Below, in pieces: positions 26,129 through 35,253 of a DNA stretch of 64,000 nt. The position numbers were made by a program, and so were the translations under genes. Within the stretch, counting starts at the first letter, position 1. The number at the start of each line of letters is the position of its first letter. The notes under the pieces are model-generated. The model had not been told where the DNA came from. It ran no database searches and saw only the letters and a program-made list of their open reading frames with translations. The stretch comes from Pseudomonas sp. B21-028 (lineage in GTDB: Bacteria > Pseudomonadota > Gammaproteobacteria > Pseudomonadales > Pseudomonadaceae), in contig NZ_CP087184.1 in assembly GCF_024749045.1 (NCBI RefSeq), positions 3,410,001 through 3,474,000 on the forward strand, in the 5' to 3' direction.

Positions 26129-28003
26129 TTAAGCGAGTGTCGCCCGCAGGATCGACTCGTCTTCGCCGCGGTACAGCGCCTCGACTTTCGCCGCCCGCCA
26201 CTGCAACACCGCCCGCTGGTTGATGGAGCCCTTGTCGGTGATTTCGCCGCGGTCGATGGACGCCGGTTCATCGAGCAGCGCGATCCATTCGACCCGGCTG
26301 GCGTTGCCGTTGGCGCCGTGGTTGAGGCGTTGCAGCCAGTCGGCGAACCATTGGCGGACCGGGGCGCTGGCGAGTACCTGGGCATCGCTGGCGTCCGCTG
26401 GCAGGCCCGACAAGCGTCGGCACTCGGGAAGCCGCGGGAACACCAGGGCGCCCAGGCATTCGCGATCCGGCGCGGTCACCACCAGGTCCTGGACGTAGGG
26501 CGTGCCTTCCAGCACCGCACGGTTGCGCAGCGGCCCGACGCTGACGAACACGCCGGAGGACAGCTTGAAGTCCTCGGCAATCCGCCCATCGAACATCAAC
26601 CCCAACTGCGGGTTAGCCGGATCGGCCAACTTGATCGCATCGCCCGAGCAATAGAAACCGTCCTCGTCAAACACCTCGGCCGTCTGCTGCGGGGAGCGCC
26701 AGTAGCCAGGCATGATGTGCGGCCCGCGAAAGCGGCCTTCGAACTTGCCGTCCACCGGCACCAGTCGCACTTCGCAACCCGGCGCCGGCAGCCCGATGTA
26801 ACCAGCCATGGACAACGGCCCGGTGGTGAAGGTGCAGGACGGAGACGCTTCGGTCATCCCCAGCCCGGCCATCATGCGGATGCGTTCGCCGCAATGCTGT
26901 TCGGCGACTTTGTCGAGCCGGTCCCAGGTGCTCTGCGACAGGCCGGCGGCGGCGAAGAAGAACAGGCTGACGCGCTTGAAGAAGCGCTCGCGCAATTCGC
27001 CATCCCGCTCCAGGGCGCTGACCAGCTCTTCCCAGCCCTTGGGCACGGTCAGGTAGGCGGTCGGCGAAATCTCCTTGAGGTTGCGCAAGGTTTCGGCGAA
27101 ACCCTGGGCGGTGGGCTTGCCGTCATCCAGGTAGAACGTGCCGCCGTTGTACAACACGATGCCGACGTTGTGACTGCCGCCAAAGGTGTGGTTCCACGGC
27201 AACCAGTCCACCAGCACCGGCGGTGCTTCGCCGAACACCGGAAAGGTCTGCAACAGCATCTGCTGGTTGGCACAGAGCATGCGCTGGGTGGTGACCACGG
27301 CCTTGGGCAGTTTGGTTGAGCCTGAGGTGAAGAGAAACTTGGCGATGCTGTCGGGGCCGGTCGCGGCGAAGGCACGCTCGGCTTCGGCAGCGCCGGGTTG
27401 CGCCAACAGGCTGGCGAAGCTTGCGCGGGAGCGCCCCGCCATCTCGCCGTTCACGGTGATCAGCGGCACATTCGCCGGCAACACCGCATTGACCGCACGC
27501 TCGAACGGCGCCGCCTGGCTGACGAATACCAACCCCGGCTGCAGCAGGTCGCAGACATGCCGCAGCTTGGCAAAATCCTGGGACAACAAGGAATAGGCCG
27601 GCGACACCGGGCAATAGGGAATCCCGGCGTACATCGCGCCGAGGGCCATCTGCAGGTGTTCGATGTCATTGCCTGAAAGCAATGCCAGGGGTTTGTCGGC
27701 CGACAATCCATAAGCCAGCAGGCCCTGGGCAATGGCGCGGACGCTGTCGAGCATCTCGGCATAGCTGACCCTACGCCAGTCGCCGCCATTCTGCCGGGCG
27801 GCGATAAAGGTCTGTTGCGGGCGCACCTGGGCCCAATGCACCAGGCGGTCGAGCAAGCGCGCCGGCAACGGGGCCAGGGCTTCCAGGGAGCGCATGTGCA
27901 AGATGCCCTGCTTCTCACTGACCTCAACCGCGGGGTGACCAATCGACACCTGGCGATACCGCCCGGAGCCGGGTTGGGAGGACGATCTGAACTCGGAACT
28001 CAC
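26129..28003 (-). CDS. fcs: Feruloyl-CoA synthetase
   Basis: The 624-residue acyl-CoA ligase shows the AMP-binding loop 'FLFTSGSTKLPKAVV' and 'YCSGDAIKL'. It activates ferulate and related hydroxycinnamates with CoA and ATP, the first step towards vanillin. The GTG at 28001-28003 is chosen because GGAGG lies eight bases before it, whereas an in-frame ATG six bases upstream has only two bases of spacing. It is the last gene in the order ech, vdh, fcs. Confidence 0.9.
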   Translation of the reverse strand: MSSEFRSSSQPGSGRYRQVSIGHPAVEVSEKQGILHMRSLEALAPLPARLLDRLVHWAQVRPQQTFIAARQNGGDWRRVSYAEMLDSVRAIAQGLLAYGLSADKPLALLSGNDIEHLQMALGAMYAGIPYCPVSPAYSLLSQDFAKLRHVCDLLQPGLVFVSQAAPFERAVNAVLPANVPLITVNGEMAGRSRASFASLLAQPGAAEAERAFAATGPDSIAKFLFTSGSTKLPKAVVTTQRMLCANQQMLLQTFPVFGEAPPVLVDWLPWNHTFGGSHNVGIVLYNGGTFYLDDGKPTAQGFAETLRNLKEISPTAYLTVPKGWEELVSALERDGELRERFFKRVSLFFFAAAGLSQSTWDRLDKVAEQHCGERIRMMAGLGMTEASPSCTFTTGPLSMAGYIGLPAPGCEVRLVPVDGKFEGRFRGPHIMPGYWRSPQQTAEVFDEDGFYCSGDAIKLADPANPQLGLMFDGRIAEDFKLSSGVFVSVGPLRNRAVLEGTPYVQDLVVTAPDRECLGALVFPRLPECRRLSGLPADASDAQVLASAPVRQWFADWLQRLNHGANGNASRVEWIALLDEPASIDRGEITDKGSINQRAVLQWRAAKVEALYRGEDESILRATLA

Positions 28004-28147
28004 GTACATTTCCTCCACCAAGGCACACTCGGGTCGCGCGATGCGAGTGGAGTGTGGCAGCGTCTGGCTGCGACCTTGTTATTGTTATGTCTGGCCTGCA
28101 CCGGGGCGGCGATTTTCGAGACTCAGCCGCCCACAATGCGATGGATA

Positions 28148-29596
28148 TCAGATCGGGTAATGCCGGGGACCGTTCTGCAATGTCACCCAACGCAACTGGG
28201 TGAAATGCTCGATGGACGCCTTGCCGCCAAAACTGCCGTAACCGCTGGACTTGACTCCGCCGAAGGGCATCTGCGCCTCGTCATGCACGGTCGGCCCGTT
28301 GATATGGCAGATGCCCGACTCGATCCGTTGGGCCAGGGCCAGGGCCCGGCTGGTGTCGCGACTGAAAATGGCCGCTGACAGGCCGAATTCGGAATCGTTG
28401 GCCAGGCGCAGCAAGGCTTCGTCACCGCTGCCGCGCAACAACACCGCCACCGGACCAAAGGATTCTTCGCGGTACAGGCGCATCTCCGGCGTCACCCCAT
28501 CGAGCAGGGTCGGTTGCAGAATGCTGCCCTCCAGTTGACCGCCCGCCACCAGCGTGGCGCCTTTGGCCAGGGCATCGTCGATCATGGCCTTGATGCGCTG
28601 GCCCGCACTGACGTCGACCAGCGAACCCAGCACCGAATCGCCGCTGGCTGGGTCACCGGCACGCAAGGTGGCAATCTTCGCCTTCAGCCGGGAAACGAAA
28701 GCATCGGCTACGCTCGTGTCCACGATCAGGCGCTCGGTGGACATGCAGATCTGCCCCTGGTTGAAGTACGCCCCGAAGGCAGCCGCTTCCACCGCGGCGT
28801 CCAGGTCGGCGTCGTCTAGCACCAGAAACGGCGCCTTGCCGCCTAACTCCAGCAGCGCCGGCTTGAGATGACGGGCCGACAACTCGCCAACGATGCGCCC
28901 GACATGGGTCGAGCCGGTGAAGTTGACGCGGCGCACCGCCGGGTTGGCGATCAGTCGTTCGACGATCACCGGGGCGTCCGCAGGCGCATTGCAGATCACG
29001 TTGACCACGCCATCGCCCAACCCGGCGTCCTGCAGCACCTGGCCGATCAACCGGTGCACCGCCGGGCTGATCTCCGACGCCTTGAGCACCACCGTGTTGC
29101 CACAGGCCAGAGGCATGGCGATCGCGCGGGTGGCGAGAATCACCGGGGCGTTCCACGGCGCAATCCCCAGCACCACGCCGCACGGCTGACGCAAGGCCAT
29201 GGCAAAACTGCCGGGCACATCCGAAGGAATGACTTCGCCGTTGATCTGAGTGGTCATGGCGGCGGCTTCACGCAGCATGTTCGCCGCCAGGTGCACATTG
29301 AAGCCGTACCAGTTGGCCATGGCGCCGGTTTCGCCGGCGGCGGCAATGAATTCAGCGCTACGGGCCTGCAACTGCTCGGCCGCCCGCAGCAGACGGGTGC
29401 GACGTTCGTTGGGGGCCAGCGCGGCCCAGGCGGGAAACGCGGCTTGCGCGGCGGCCACGGCCGCATCGGCGTCTTCCACCGTGGCAGCGGCCACGCGGGA
29501 CACCACTTCTCCAGTCACCGGATTGCAACGCTCGAAAGTCCGACCGTCACGGGCGGGGCACGACTGGCCGCCGATCAACAGGGGCACGTCCAGCAT
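28148..29596 (-). CDS. vdh: Vanillin dehydrogenase
   Basis: The 482-residue aldehyde dehydrogenase contains the cofactor region 'GIAPWNAPVIL', the catalytic glutamate segment 'LLELGGKAPFLVL' and the nucleophile in 'FNQGQICMSTERLIV'. It oxidises vanillin to vanillate with NAD. The name rests on close family resemblance and its place between ech and fcs. It is probably co-transcribed with ech (107-bp gap). Confidence 0.92.
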   Translation of the reverse strand: MLDVPLLIGGQSCPARDGRTFERCNPVTGEVVSRVAAATVEDADAAVAAAQAAFPAWAALAPNERRTRLLRAAEQLQARSAEFIAAAGETGAMANWYGFNVHLAANMLREAAAMTTQINGEVIPSDVPGSFAMALRQPCGVVLGIAPWNAPVILATRAIAMPLACGNTVVLKASEISPAVHRLIGQVLQDAGLGDGVVNVICNAPADAPVIVERLIANPAVRRVNFTGSTHVGRIVGELSARHLKPALLELGGKAPFLVLDDADLDAAVEAAAFGAYFNQGQICMSTERLIVDTSVADAFVSRLKAKIATLRAGDPASGDSVLGSLVDVSAGQRIKAMIDDALAKGATLVAGGQLEGSILQPTLLDGVTPEMRLYREESFGPVAVLLRGSGDEALLRLANDSEFGLSAAIFSRDTSRALALAQRIESGICHINGPTVHDEAQMPFGGVKSSGYGSFGGKASIEHFTQLRWVTLQNGPRHYPI

Positions 29597-29703
29597 GGTG
29601 ATTCCTCTTTATTGTCTTTATCGGGAACACATTCACAGTAGCGCCAGGGGCTTTGGGCGAACAGCCTGCGGGCGCTTTTCGAGCCGCCCGCCGCGCCTTC
29701 GCC

Positions 29704-30534
29704 TCAGCGCTTGTAGGCCTGCAGGCCCGGCTTGATGCTCTTGTCATCCAGGAACTGCTTCATCCCCTGCTCGCGACCGCCCTCTTTGTCCAGCAGGCGC
29801 GACTGGTCGAGCTTGGCGTACAGGTAATCTTCGTTCTGCTCCCAGGTCAGTTCGCGGCAACGCTTGAACCCATGCTTGGCGGCCCGCAGTACCACCGGGT
29901 TTTTCTCCAGCAGGTTGCGCGCCAGCTCTATCGTGACCTCGCGCAGTTGCGCCAGGGGTACGCTTTCGTTGACCAGGCCCATCTCGGCGGCTTTCTGCCC
30001 ACCGAACGTCTTGCCGGTCATGATGTAGTACAGCGACTGGCGATGCCCCACGGTATCGGCCATGGCCTTGCTGACGAGGTTGCCGGGCGGAATGCCCCAG
30101 TTGATTTCCGACAGGCCGAACGTGGCTTCGTCGGCGCAGATCGCCAGGTCACATGCCACCAGCGGGCTGAAGCCACCACCGAAGCACCAGCCGTTGACCA
30201 TGGCGATGGTCGGCTTGGCGTACATGCGCAGCAACTTCCACTGCCATTGCGAGGCTTCGCGACGGATTTTTTCCTGGAGGATTTCCGGTCCGGCGTCCAC
30301 CTCGCGGAAATACTCCTTGAGGTCCATGCCGGCGGTCCACGCATCACCGGCGCCAGTCAGCACGAGTACGCCAGCGGCCGGATCCTGTTCCAGGGTTTCC
30401 AGCACGTCGATCATCTCGCGGTTGAGAGTCGGGCTCATGGCATTGCGTTTTTCCGGGCGATTGAGGGTGACCCAGGCAATGCCCTCCTCGACGTCGACTT
30501 TGACCGTTGTCCAGCGACCTTCGTAATTGCTCAT
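29704..30534 (-). CDS. ech: p-Hydroxycinnamoyl-CoA hydratase/lyase (enoyl-CoA hydratase/aldolase)
   Basis: The 276-residue crotonase-fold enzyme has exactly the usual length of HCHL. It keeps the residues known from the P. fluorescens enzyme: Tyr75 in 'DLKEY', Glu143 in 'LSEINWG' and Tyr239. It hydrates feruloyl-CoA and cleaves the product to vanillin and acetyl-CoA. The ATG at 30532-30534 is preferred over an upstream frame that extends into the promoter. It is the first gene of the ferulate operon and is divergent from a MarR regulator. Confidence 0.95.
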   Translation of the reverse strand: MSNYEGRWTTVKVDVEEGIAWVTLNRPEKRNAMSPTLNREMIDVLETLEQDPAAGVLVLTGAGDAWTAGMDLKEYFREVDAGPEILQEKIRREASQWQWKLLRMYAKPTIAMVNGWCFGGGFSPLVACDLAICADEATFGLSEINWGIPPGNLVSKAMADTVGHRQSLYYIMTGKTFGGQKAAEMGLVNESVPLAQLREVTIELARNLLEKNPVVLRAAKHGFKRCRELTWEQNEDYLYAKLDQSRLLDKEGGREQGMKQFLDDKSIKPGLQAYKR

Positions 30535-30577
30535 GACACGTGCTCTCTTGTTCTTGGCTGAAGATGAACAAAAGCTA

Positions 30578-30612
30578 AACCGCAAAACTAGTTATGTCAA
30601 TTAACTATTAAT
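30578..30612 (-). promoter_or_regulatory. ech promoter with overlapping palindromes
   Basis: On the minus strand TTGACA (30600-30595) is followed after 17 bp by TAGCTT. Palindrome AACTAGTT (30586-30593) starts one base after the -35 box. Two more overlapping inverted repeats cover the -35 region: AGTTA-N7-TAACT (30590-30606) and ATTAA-CTA-TTAAT (30600-30612). These are good candidates for the divergent MarR protein's sites; the assignment is inferred. Confidence 0.55.
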
Positions 30613-30748
30613 CGATTTATCCAGGTTTTCTCGCGCCTAAAAATGACGGCCTCGATCAATGAATGTGTAATCGACCGTAGCCATCGCGGCGTAACCCCGG
30701 CAAACTGGATAGCCTTGTTAATAATTCACCTTGAGGATGCTTTTTTCG

Positions 30749-31234
30749 ATGGCCAAGTCTTCCAAGCTTGCCGAACCCGCCGCGGTCGTGACTGACGGCG
30801 GCCCCGCGCCGGCACCGCTGGACTCCGCGCTGGATGACCTGATCGGTTATGCCCTGCGTCGCGCCCAGCTGAAACTGTTCCAGAACCTCATCAGTCAACT
30901 GGCCGTTCATGACCTGCGGCCGGCCCAGTTCTCGGCGCTGGCGATCATCGACCAGACCCCCGGCCTGATGCAGGCCGACCTGGCCAAGGCCCTGGCAATC
31001 GAGCCGCCGCAAGTGGTGCCGCTGTTGAACAAGCTGGAAAGCCGGGCGCTGGCCGTGCGGGTACGCTGCAAGCCGGACAAGCGCTCCTATGGGATATTCC
31101 TGAGCAAGACCGGCGAAACCCTGCTCAAGGAACTCAAGCAGATCGCCGCCCAGAGCGATCTCGACTCCACGGCGGCCCTCTCGGAGGCGGAGCGGGAAGA
31201 GTTGTTGCGGTTGTTGAAGAAGGTCTATCAGTAG
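30749..31234 (+). CDS. MarR-family regulator of the ferulate genes (FerR-like)
   Basis: The 161-residue protein has the MarR winged-helix arrangement: 'LRPAQFSALAIIDQTPGLMQADLAKALAIEPPQVVPLLNKLE' and a wing 'VRCKPDKRSYGIFLSKTG'. It is divergent from ech, as hydroxycinnamate repressors FerR/CouR/HcaR are, and probably releases DNA on binding feruloyl-CoA. The ATG at 30749 has TTGAGGA upstream. The final codons and stop lie inside the first copy of a 40-bp tandem repeat, so the C-terminus could have been reshaped by it. Confidence 0.85.
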   Translation: MAKSSKLAEPAAVVTDGGPAPAPLDSALDDLIGYALRRAQLKLFQNLISQLAVHDLRPAQFSALAIIDQTPGLMQADLAKALAIEPPQVVPLLNKLESRALAVRVRCKPDKRSYGIFLSKTGETLLKELKQIAAQSDLDSTAALSEAEREELLRLLKKVYQ

Positions 31235-31410
31235 CAGGATGCGCTTGTGGCTGTTGAAGAAGGTCCATCAGTAGCAGGATGCGCTTGTGGCTGTTGAAGA
31301 AGGTCCATCAGTAGCAGGATGCGCTTGTGGCTGTTGAAGAAGGTCCATCAGTAGCAGGATGCGCTTGTGGCTGTTGAAGAAGGTCCATCAGTAGCAGGAT
31401 GCTTTTGTGG
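31211..31410. repeat. Five-copy 40-bp direct tandem repeat
   Basis: Five contiguous 40-bp units begin TTGTTGAAGAAGG (first) or CTGTTGAAGAAGG (others) and end GCGCTTGTGG. Copies 2 to 4 are identical. Copy 1 differs at two positions and includes the last codons and stop of the MarR gene. Copy 5 ends GCTTTTGTGG and runs directly into a family B repeat. Such arrays change copy number by slippage. Confidence 0.95.
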
Positions 31411-31547
31411 CGAGGGGATTTATCCCCGCTGGGCTGCGTAGCAGCCCCCAAAGGGCCGGCTCACCGAGGTGACCGTTCAAAGGACTGCTGCGCAGTCCAA
31501 CGGGGATAAATCCCCTCGCCACAAGAGCCCTGGATCACCCCCATCCT
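31235..31547. other. 313-bp intergenic region
   Basis: It is filled by the tandem repeat and a family B pair, with 23 bp left before the porin stop codon. No gene was seen. Confidence 0.85.
31404..31525. repeat. Family B repeat pair
   Basis: Arms TTGTGGCGAGGGGATTTATC and its complement; the left end coincides with the end of the fifth tandem unit. It lies between the convergent MarR and porin genes. Confidence 0.88.
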
Positions 31548-32852
31548 TCACCAGATCGGCACGCTGTACGTCACCAGAAACCGCGTCTGGTTCTCGTCGC
31601 GAAACGCTGCGCTGCCCGGAAAGTCATTGCGGTAGATCGACTTGCGCGCCAGCAGCCCGACATCCTTGAGCGGACCGCTCTGGATCACATACCCCAGCTC
31701 CATCTGGAACTCACGCTCCTTGCGGTCATCGGCACCGAGCGCCGCCAGGTCAATGTGGTCGCCACGCACATAACGCAAGCGCGTTCTCAACCCGGGCACG
31801 CCGACCGCGGCGAAGTCGTAGTCATGGATCGCCTGCCAGGTGCGCTCCCGGGCGTTGAGGAAATCCGAACTCATGGTCATCTCACTCAAGCCCATCAACT
31901 CGGTGCCGGACACATAGGGCGTGGCGGTGTCGCCGCTGGCGTGCATGTAGCCCAGGCTGACCCGATGGCCGCCCCAGCGATAGCCAACCAGCGCCGAGAC
32001 ATTGCGGTTGTCCACCTTGCCGGCCTTGGCGGCACCCTCTTCACGACTGAAAAAGCTGCGCAGGTCCGTGGTCAGTACGCCGTCGCCCAGGGACAGGTTA
32101 TGCAGCAACGCCAGGGTGTCCTGCTGATACAGATCCGCCACTTCGGCGTGGTAGGCGCGCAGGCTGAGGTCCTTGTTGACCTGGTAATCGCCGCCGGCAT
32201 ACGTCATGTGGGATGAGGTGGCCGCGCCGTTGAAGCGGCGGTTGGGTGAGGCGATGCTCATCGGCTGGTAGTCGGTGGAGTCGCGTCGGTTGATGCGATC
32301 GATGTAGCCGGTGTTCAGCGTCAACCCCTCGATGTCCTTGGAGCTGAGGGTCGTGCCGCGGAAGGTCTGCGGCAGCAACCGTGACGGGCTGGCGAACGCG
32401 AACGGCAAGAAGATCGACACATCGCCGGTCTTCACCAGGGTCTGGCCGAAGCGCAGCTTGCCGGTCAGGGCCAGGCGCGAATACTCGTCCGCCGCGCGCT
32501 TGTCGCTGCTGGACACTGGCAGCAGTTCGGTGCCGCTGCGATCGGGCGAAGAGTCGAGCTTGATCCCCAGCAATCCCCGCGCATCGACGCCGAAACCGAG
32601 GGTGCCGGAGGTGAAGCCCGATTCCATGTTCATGATCGCCCCCTGGGCCCATTCCCTGGCCGCGGTCTTGGCGCCGTCGTCCTTGTAATCGCGGTCTATG
32701 TAGTAGTTGCGCAGGGTCAGGGTGCCGTGACTGTCATCGATGAAGCCCGCGGCCAACGCCGTGGTCGAGGACAGGCTCAGCCCCAGAACCAGCAGATGAG
32801 CAAGGCGTGTAGCTGGGGCTGCTGCACAAGCCCCCCGGACAAGGTTCGGCAT
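31548..32852 (-). CDS. OprD-family outer-membrane porin
   Basis: The 434-residue protein has a signal peptide (about residues 1-35, ending 'TTALAAGF'). The 'DDSHGTLTLRNYYIDRDY' start of the mature chain is typical of OprD/OpdK channels, and the C-terminus ends in aromatic 'YSVPIW' as beta-barrels do. OprD porins of the aromatic-acid subgroup admit vanillate, benzoate and similar acids. Its position beside ferulate genes and opposite an aromatic-acid MFS carrier suggests that role. Confidence 0.88.
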   Translation of the reverse strand: MPNLVRGACAAAPATRLAHLLVLGLSLSSTTALAAGFIDDSHGTLTLRNYYIDRDYKDDGAKTAAREWAQGAIMNMESGFTSGTLGFGVDARGLLGIKLDSSPDRSGTELLPVSSSDKRAADEYSRLALTGKLRFGQTLVKTGDVSIFLPFAFASPSRLLPQTFRGTTLSSKDIEGLTLNTGYIDRINRRDSTDYQPMSIASPNRRFNGAATSSHMTYAGGDYQVNKDLSLRAYHAEVADLYQQDTLALLHNLSLGDGVLTTDLRSFFSREEGAAKAGKVDNRNVSALVGYRWGGHRVSLGYMHASGDTATPYVSGTELMGLSEMTMSSDFLNARERTWQAIHDYDFAAVGVPGLRTRLRYVRGDHIDLAALGADDRKEREFQMELGYVIQSGPLKDVGLLARKSIYRNDFPGSAAFRDENQTRFLVTYSVPIW

Positions 32853-33163
32853 GTTCGAAAGTCCTTTTATTGTTGTTGTTTTTTAGCGGTCCCCAACGGT
32901 TGAAGAAGGACACGGAGCAGGAGAATGGAAACCGAGCCCCCTCCTCGTCAATCCGCAATGACCGATAATCGAACATTAATATCATTAACCGTTTTTTCTA
33001 CTCCTCTAAAATTTACCGTCAACTTGCTGTTTTTATTAGTGATATTCCCTAAAAAACGCCAGTGCTCGAAACCCTTCATTTTTTAGTTAGGTTTGTTAAT
33101 CTGAATTCCGCTTCCCGACTGGCTGAAAGCCGGGCCCTGACAAAAACAATAAGAGGACTTGTC
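32853..33163. other. 311-bp divergent control region between porin and MFS genes
   Basis: The stretch is AT-rich compared with its surroundings. It holds a palindrome TTAAT-ATC-ATTAA at 32976-32988 that could serve a regulator of both genes. GAGG before the MFS start and AAGGAC before the porin start are ribosome sites. No open frame looks like a gene. Confidence 0.6.
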
Positions 33164-34375
33164 ATGAATCATCCGGCGCGTCGTGCGACGCTGACCATCG
33201 CCTTGTGTTTCATCGTTGCGCTGATCGAGGGTTTCGACCTGCAATCGGCCGGTACTGCGGCTGCGGGCCTGCGACAGACCTTTGTGCTGGACCCGAAAAT
33301 GATGGGCTGGGTGTTCAGCGCGGGAATCATCGGGCTGCTGCCCGGCGCCTTCTTCGGCGGCTGGATCGCGGATCGCATCGGCCGCAAGAAAATCCTTATC
33401 GGCGCCGTGCTGGTGTTCGGTGTGTTTTCCCTCAGCACCGCTTATGTCGAGCAGTACGCCAGCCTGCTGCTGGTGCGTTTCATGACGGGCCTGGGTCTTG
33501 GCGCCGCCCTGCCTAACCTCATCGCCCTGTGCGCCGAGGCCGTGGGTGAACAACGCCGAGGCACGGCCATCAGCGTGATGTACGCGGGCGTGCCGTTGGG
33601 GGGTGCGTTGGCGGCCGTGGTCGCGATGCTGTTTGGTGAACATTGGCAGATGACTTTCTTCATCGGCGGCCTCGCGCCACTCCTGGTGGCGCCGCTGATG
33701 CTGCTGTGGCTGCCGGAGTCCAGCGCCTTTAGCCAGGCCCGGGATGTCGGCGCAGAAGCGCGTGCTTCGACGGGTCAGGCGCTGTTCGGTGAAGGTCGGA
33801 GCCGCACCACCCTCGCGCTCTGGCTGAGTTATTTCTTCACCCTGACGGTCATGTACATGCTACTCAACTGGCTGCCGTCATTGCTGCTGGAACAAGGCTT
33901 CAGCAAGCCCCAGGCCGGGTTGGTACAGATGCTGTTCAATATTGGCGGAACCCTCGGCTCGTTGCTCGGCGGCCTGTTGCTGGACCGCTGCAACGGGATC
34001 AAGGTGGTGCTGTTCGTCTATGCCGGGTTGTTGAGTGCCCTGGCCGGGGTCGGCTTGTCGGTCGGCATCGTACCGATGGCCATCGCCGGGTTCTGTGCCG
34101 GCCTGTTTGTCATGGCCGCGCAGTTGGTGTTGTACGCCTTGGCGCCGCCCTCTTATCCGACGGCCGTGCGTGCCACCGGCGTCGGCGCGGCGGTTGCCAT
34201 CGGCCGGCTGGGTTCGGTCGCAGGTCCCCTGGCTGCCGGACAGATCCTGGCTGCCGGGGCGGGAACCACGGGAGTGTTGCTGGCCACGTCGCCGGGTTTG
34301 CTGATCGCGGCATTGGCGGCGATCAGCGTGATGATCCGTGCGGTGCCGCTAGGTAGGGCGCAGGCAGCGCGTTGA
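33164..34375 (+). CDS. MFS transporter, aromatic acid:H+ symporter (AAHS) family
   Basis: The 403-residue inner-membrane protein has about 12 membrane segments. It carries AAHS marks: 'LIEGFDLQSAG' in the first helix, 'GGWIADRIGRKKIL' in loop 2-3 and 'RFMTGLGLGAALPN'. Members such as PcaK, VanK and MhpT import aromatic acids with protons. With the neighbouring porin it could bring ferulate or vanillate into the cell. The ATG at 33164 has GAGG upstream and starts directly before helix 1. Confidence 0.88.
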   Translation: MNHPARRATLTIALCFIVALIEGFDLQSAGTAAAGLRQTFVLDPKMMGWVFSAGIIGLLPGAFFGGWIADRIGRKKILIGAVLVFGVFSLSTAYVEQYASLLLVRFMTGLGLGAALPNLIALCAEAVGEQRRGTAISVMYAGVPLGGALAAVVAMLFGEHWQMTFFIGGLAPLLVAPLMLLWLPESSAFSQARDVGAEARASTGQALFGEGRSRTTLALWLSYFFTLTVMYMLLNWLPSLLLEQGFSKPQAGLVQMLFNIGGTLGSLLGGLLLDRCNGIKVVLFVYAGLLSALAGVGLSVGIVPMAIAGFCAGLFVMAAQLVLYALAPPSYPTAVRATGVGAAVAIGRLGSVAGPLAAGQILAAGAGTTGVLLATSPGLLIAALAAISVMIRAVPLGRAQAAR

Positions 34376-34380
34376 TTGCC

Positions 34381-35016
34381 TCAATCCGTGGTGCTGGCCG
34401 CCAGCACGCTGAGTGTCCGGCGTTGGGGATTCCAGATGCTGAGGCACCACACGCCCCACCACTCCAGGCCGTCGTCGAAATAATCACTCCAGGGGTCCCG
34501 GGCGGGATCGGGCTCATCGCTGGCCAGCCAGTCGAGGTTGAAATTGTCGACCCAGTTCAGTACTTCCACCTCGACGCCCGCCTCAAGCCCGAGCAGGTCG
34601 AGCCACTCCCTGAACAGCACTTGTGAGTCGCCATCGCTGAAGCGCGTACCGTAAGGCGGCTCGCAAAAGGCCTCGTACAAGGCAAACGGTGGCGGATTGT
34701 GCGCCTGCTTGTCCACTCCCATGAGTTGCGCGATCTCTTGCCGGTTCAGAGGCTTGGCCATGGCCTTGTCCAGGTTCCAAGTCATGTTGGGAGGCGTCGC
34801 GTCAGCGTAGCGAGGATCGAGAATCATCTGGCGATGTCGCTCCAGCCACAGGTGCTTGATGGCGAGGAATAATTGATCCACGGCCTGGCGGTGATGCGTC
34901 GGGGTGATCACCTCGCCGGCCTCGGGGGCGAGCACGATAAATTCAAAGGCGCACCCGGCCTTCTCCATCCGCTGACGCAGCGATGCGCTGGCCTGCTGCT
35001 CAATCACTTTCAACAT
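34381..35016 (-). CDS. Hypothetical protein
   Basis: The 211-residue protein is not recognised. It is acidic and tryptophan-rich towards the C-terminus ('DYFDDGLEWWGVWCLSIWNPQRRTL'), with no signal peptide or membrane segment. ATG at 35014-35016 has GGAG at ideal spacing. It converges on the MFS gene with a gap of five bases. Codon use matches the neighbours, so it seems a genuine gene of unknown role. Confidence 0.7.
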   Translation of the reverse strand: MLKVIEQQASASLRQRMEKAGCAFEFIVLAPEAGEVITPTHHRQAVDQLFLAIKHLWLERHRQMILDPRYADATPPNMTWNLDKAMAKPLNRQEIAQLMGVDKQAHNPPPFALYEAFCEPPYGTRFSDGDSQVLFREWLDLLGLEAGVEVEVLNWVDNFNLDWLASDEPDPARDPWSDYFDDGLEWWGVWCLSIWNPQRRTLSVLAASTTD

Positions 35017-35253
35017 GACGGGCTCCGTCAACCTTTCACATTCGCCACTGGCGCCGGGCGATTCTTGCCGATTTTATGGCTTTGAAATGACAATCATGGA
35101 CTTATTCGGCAGAAAACTGATCCCACTACATGAGGATTGTCCCGACCGGTACCAGACGGTACTGTCCAGGGATTTAAAAAGAGCGTGAATACCGTTGCCC
35201 CAGTGGGGCAAAAATTGCGCATCATAGGCGCCGTCCGCTCAAGGGAGATTTAC

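Noticed and set aside
31211..31410. Possible CRISPR array
   Set aside because: The units are contiguous 40-bp copies without unique spacers, and no cas gene is present.
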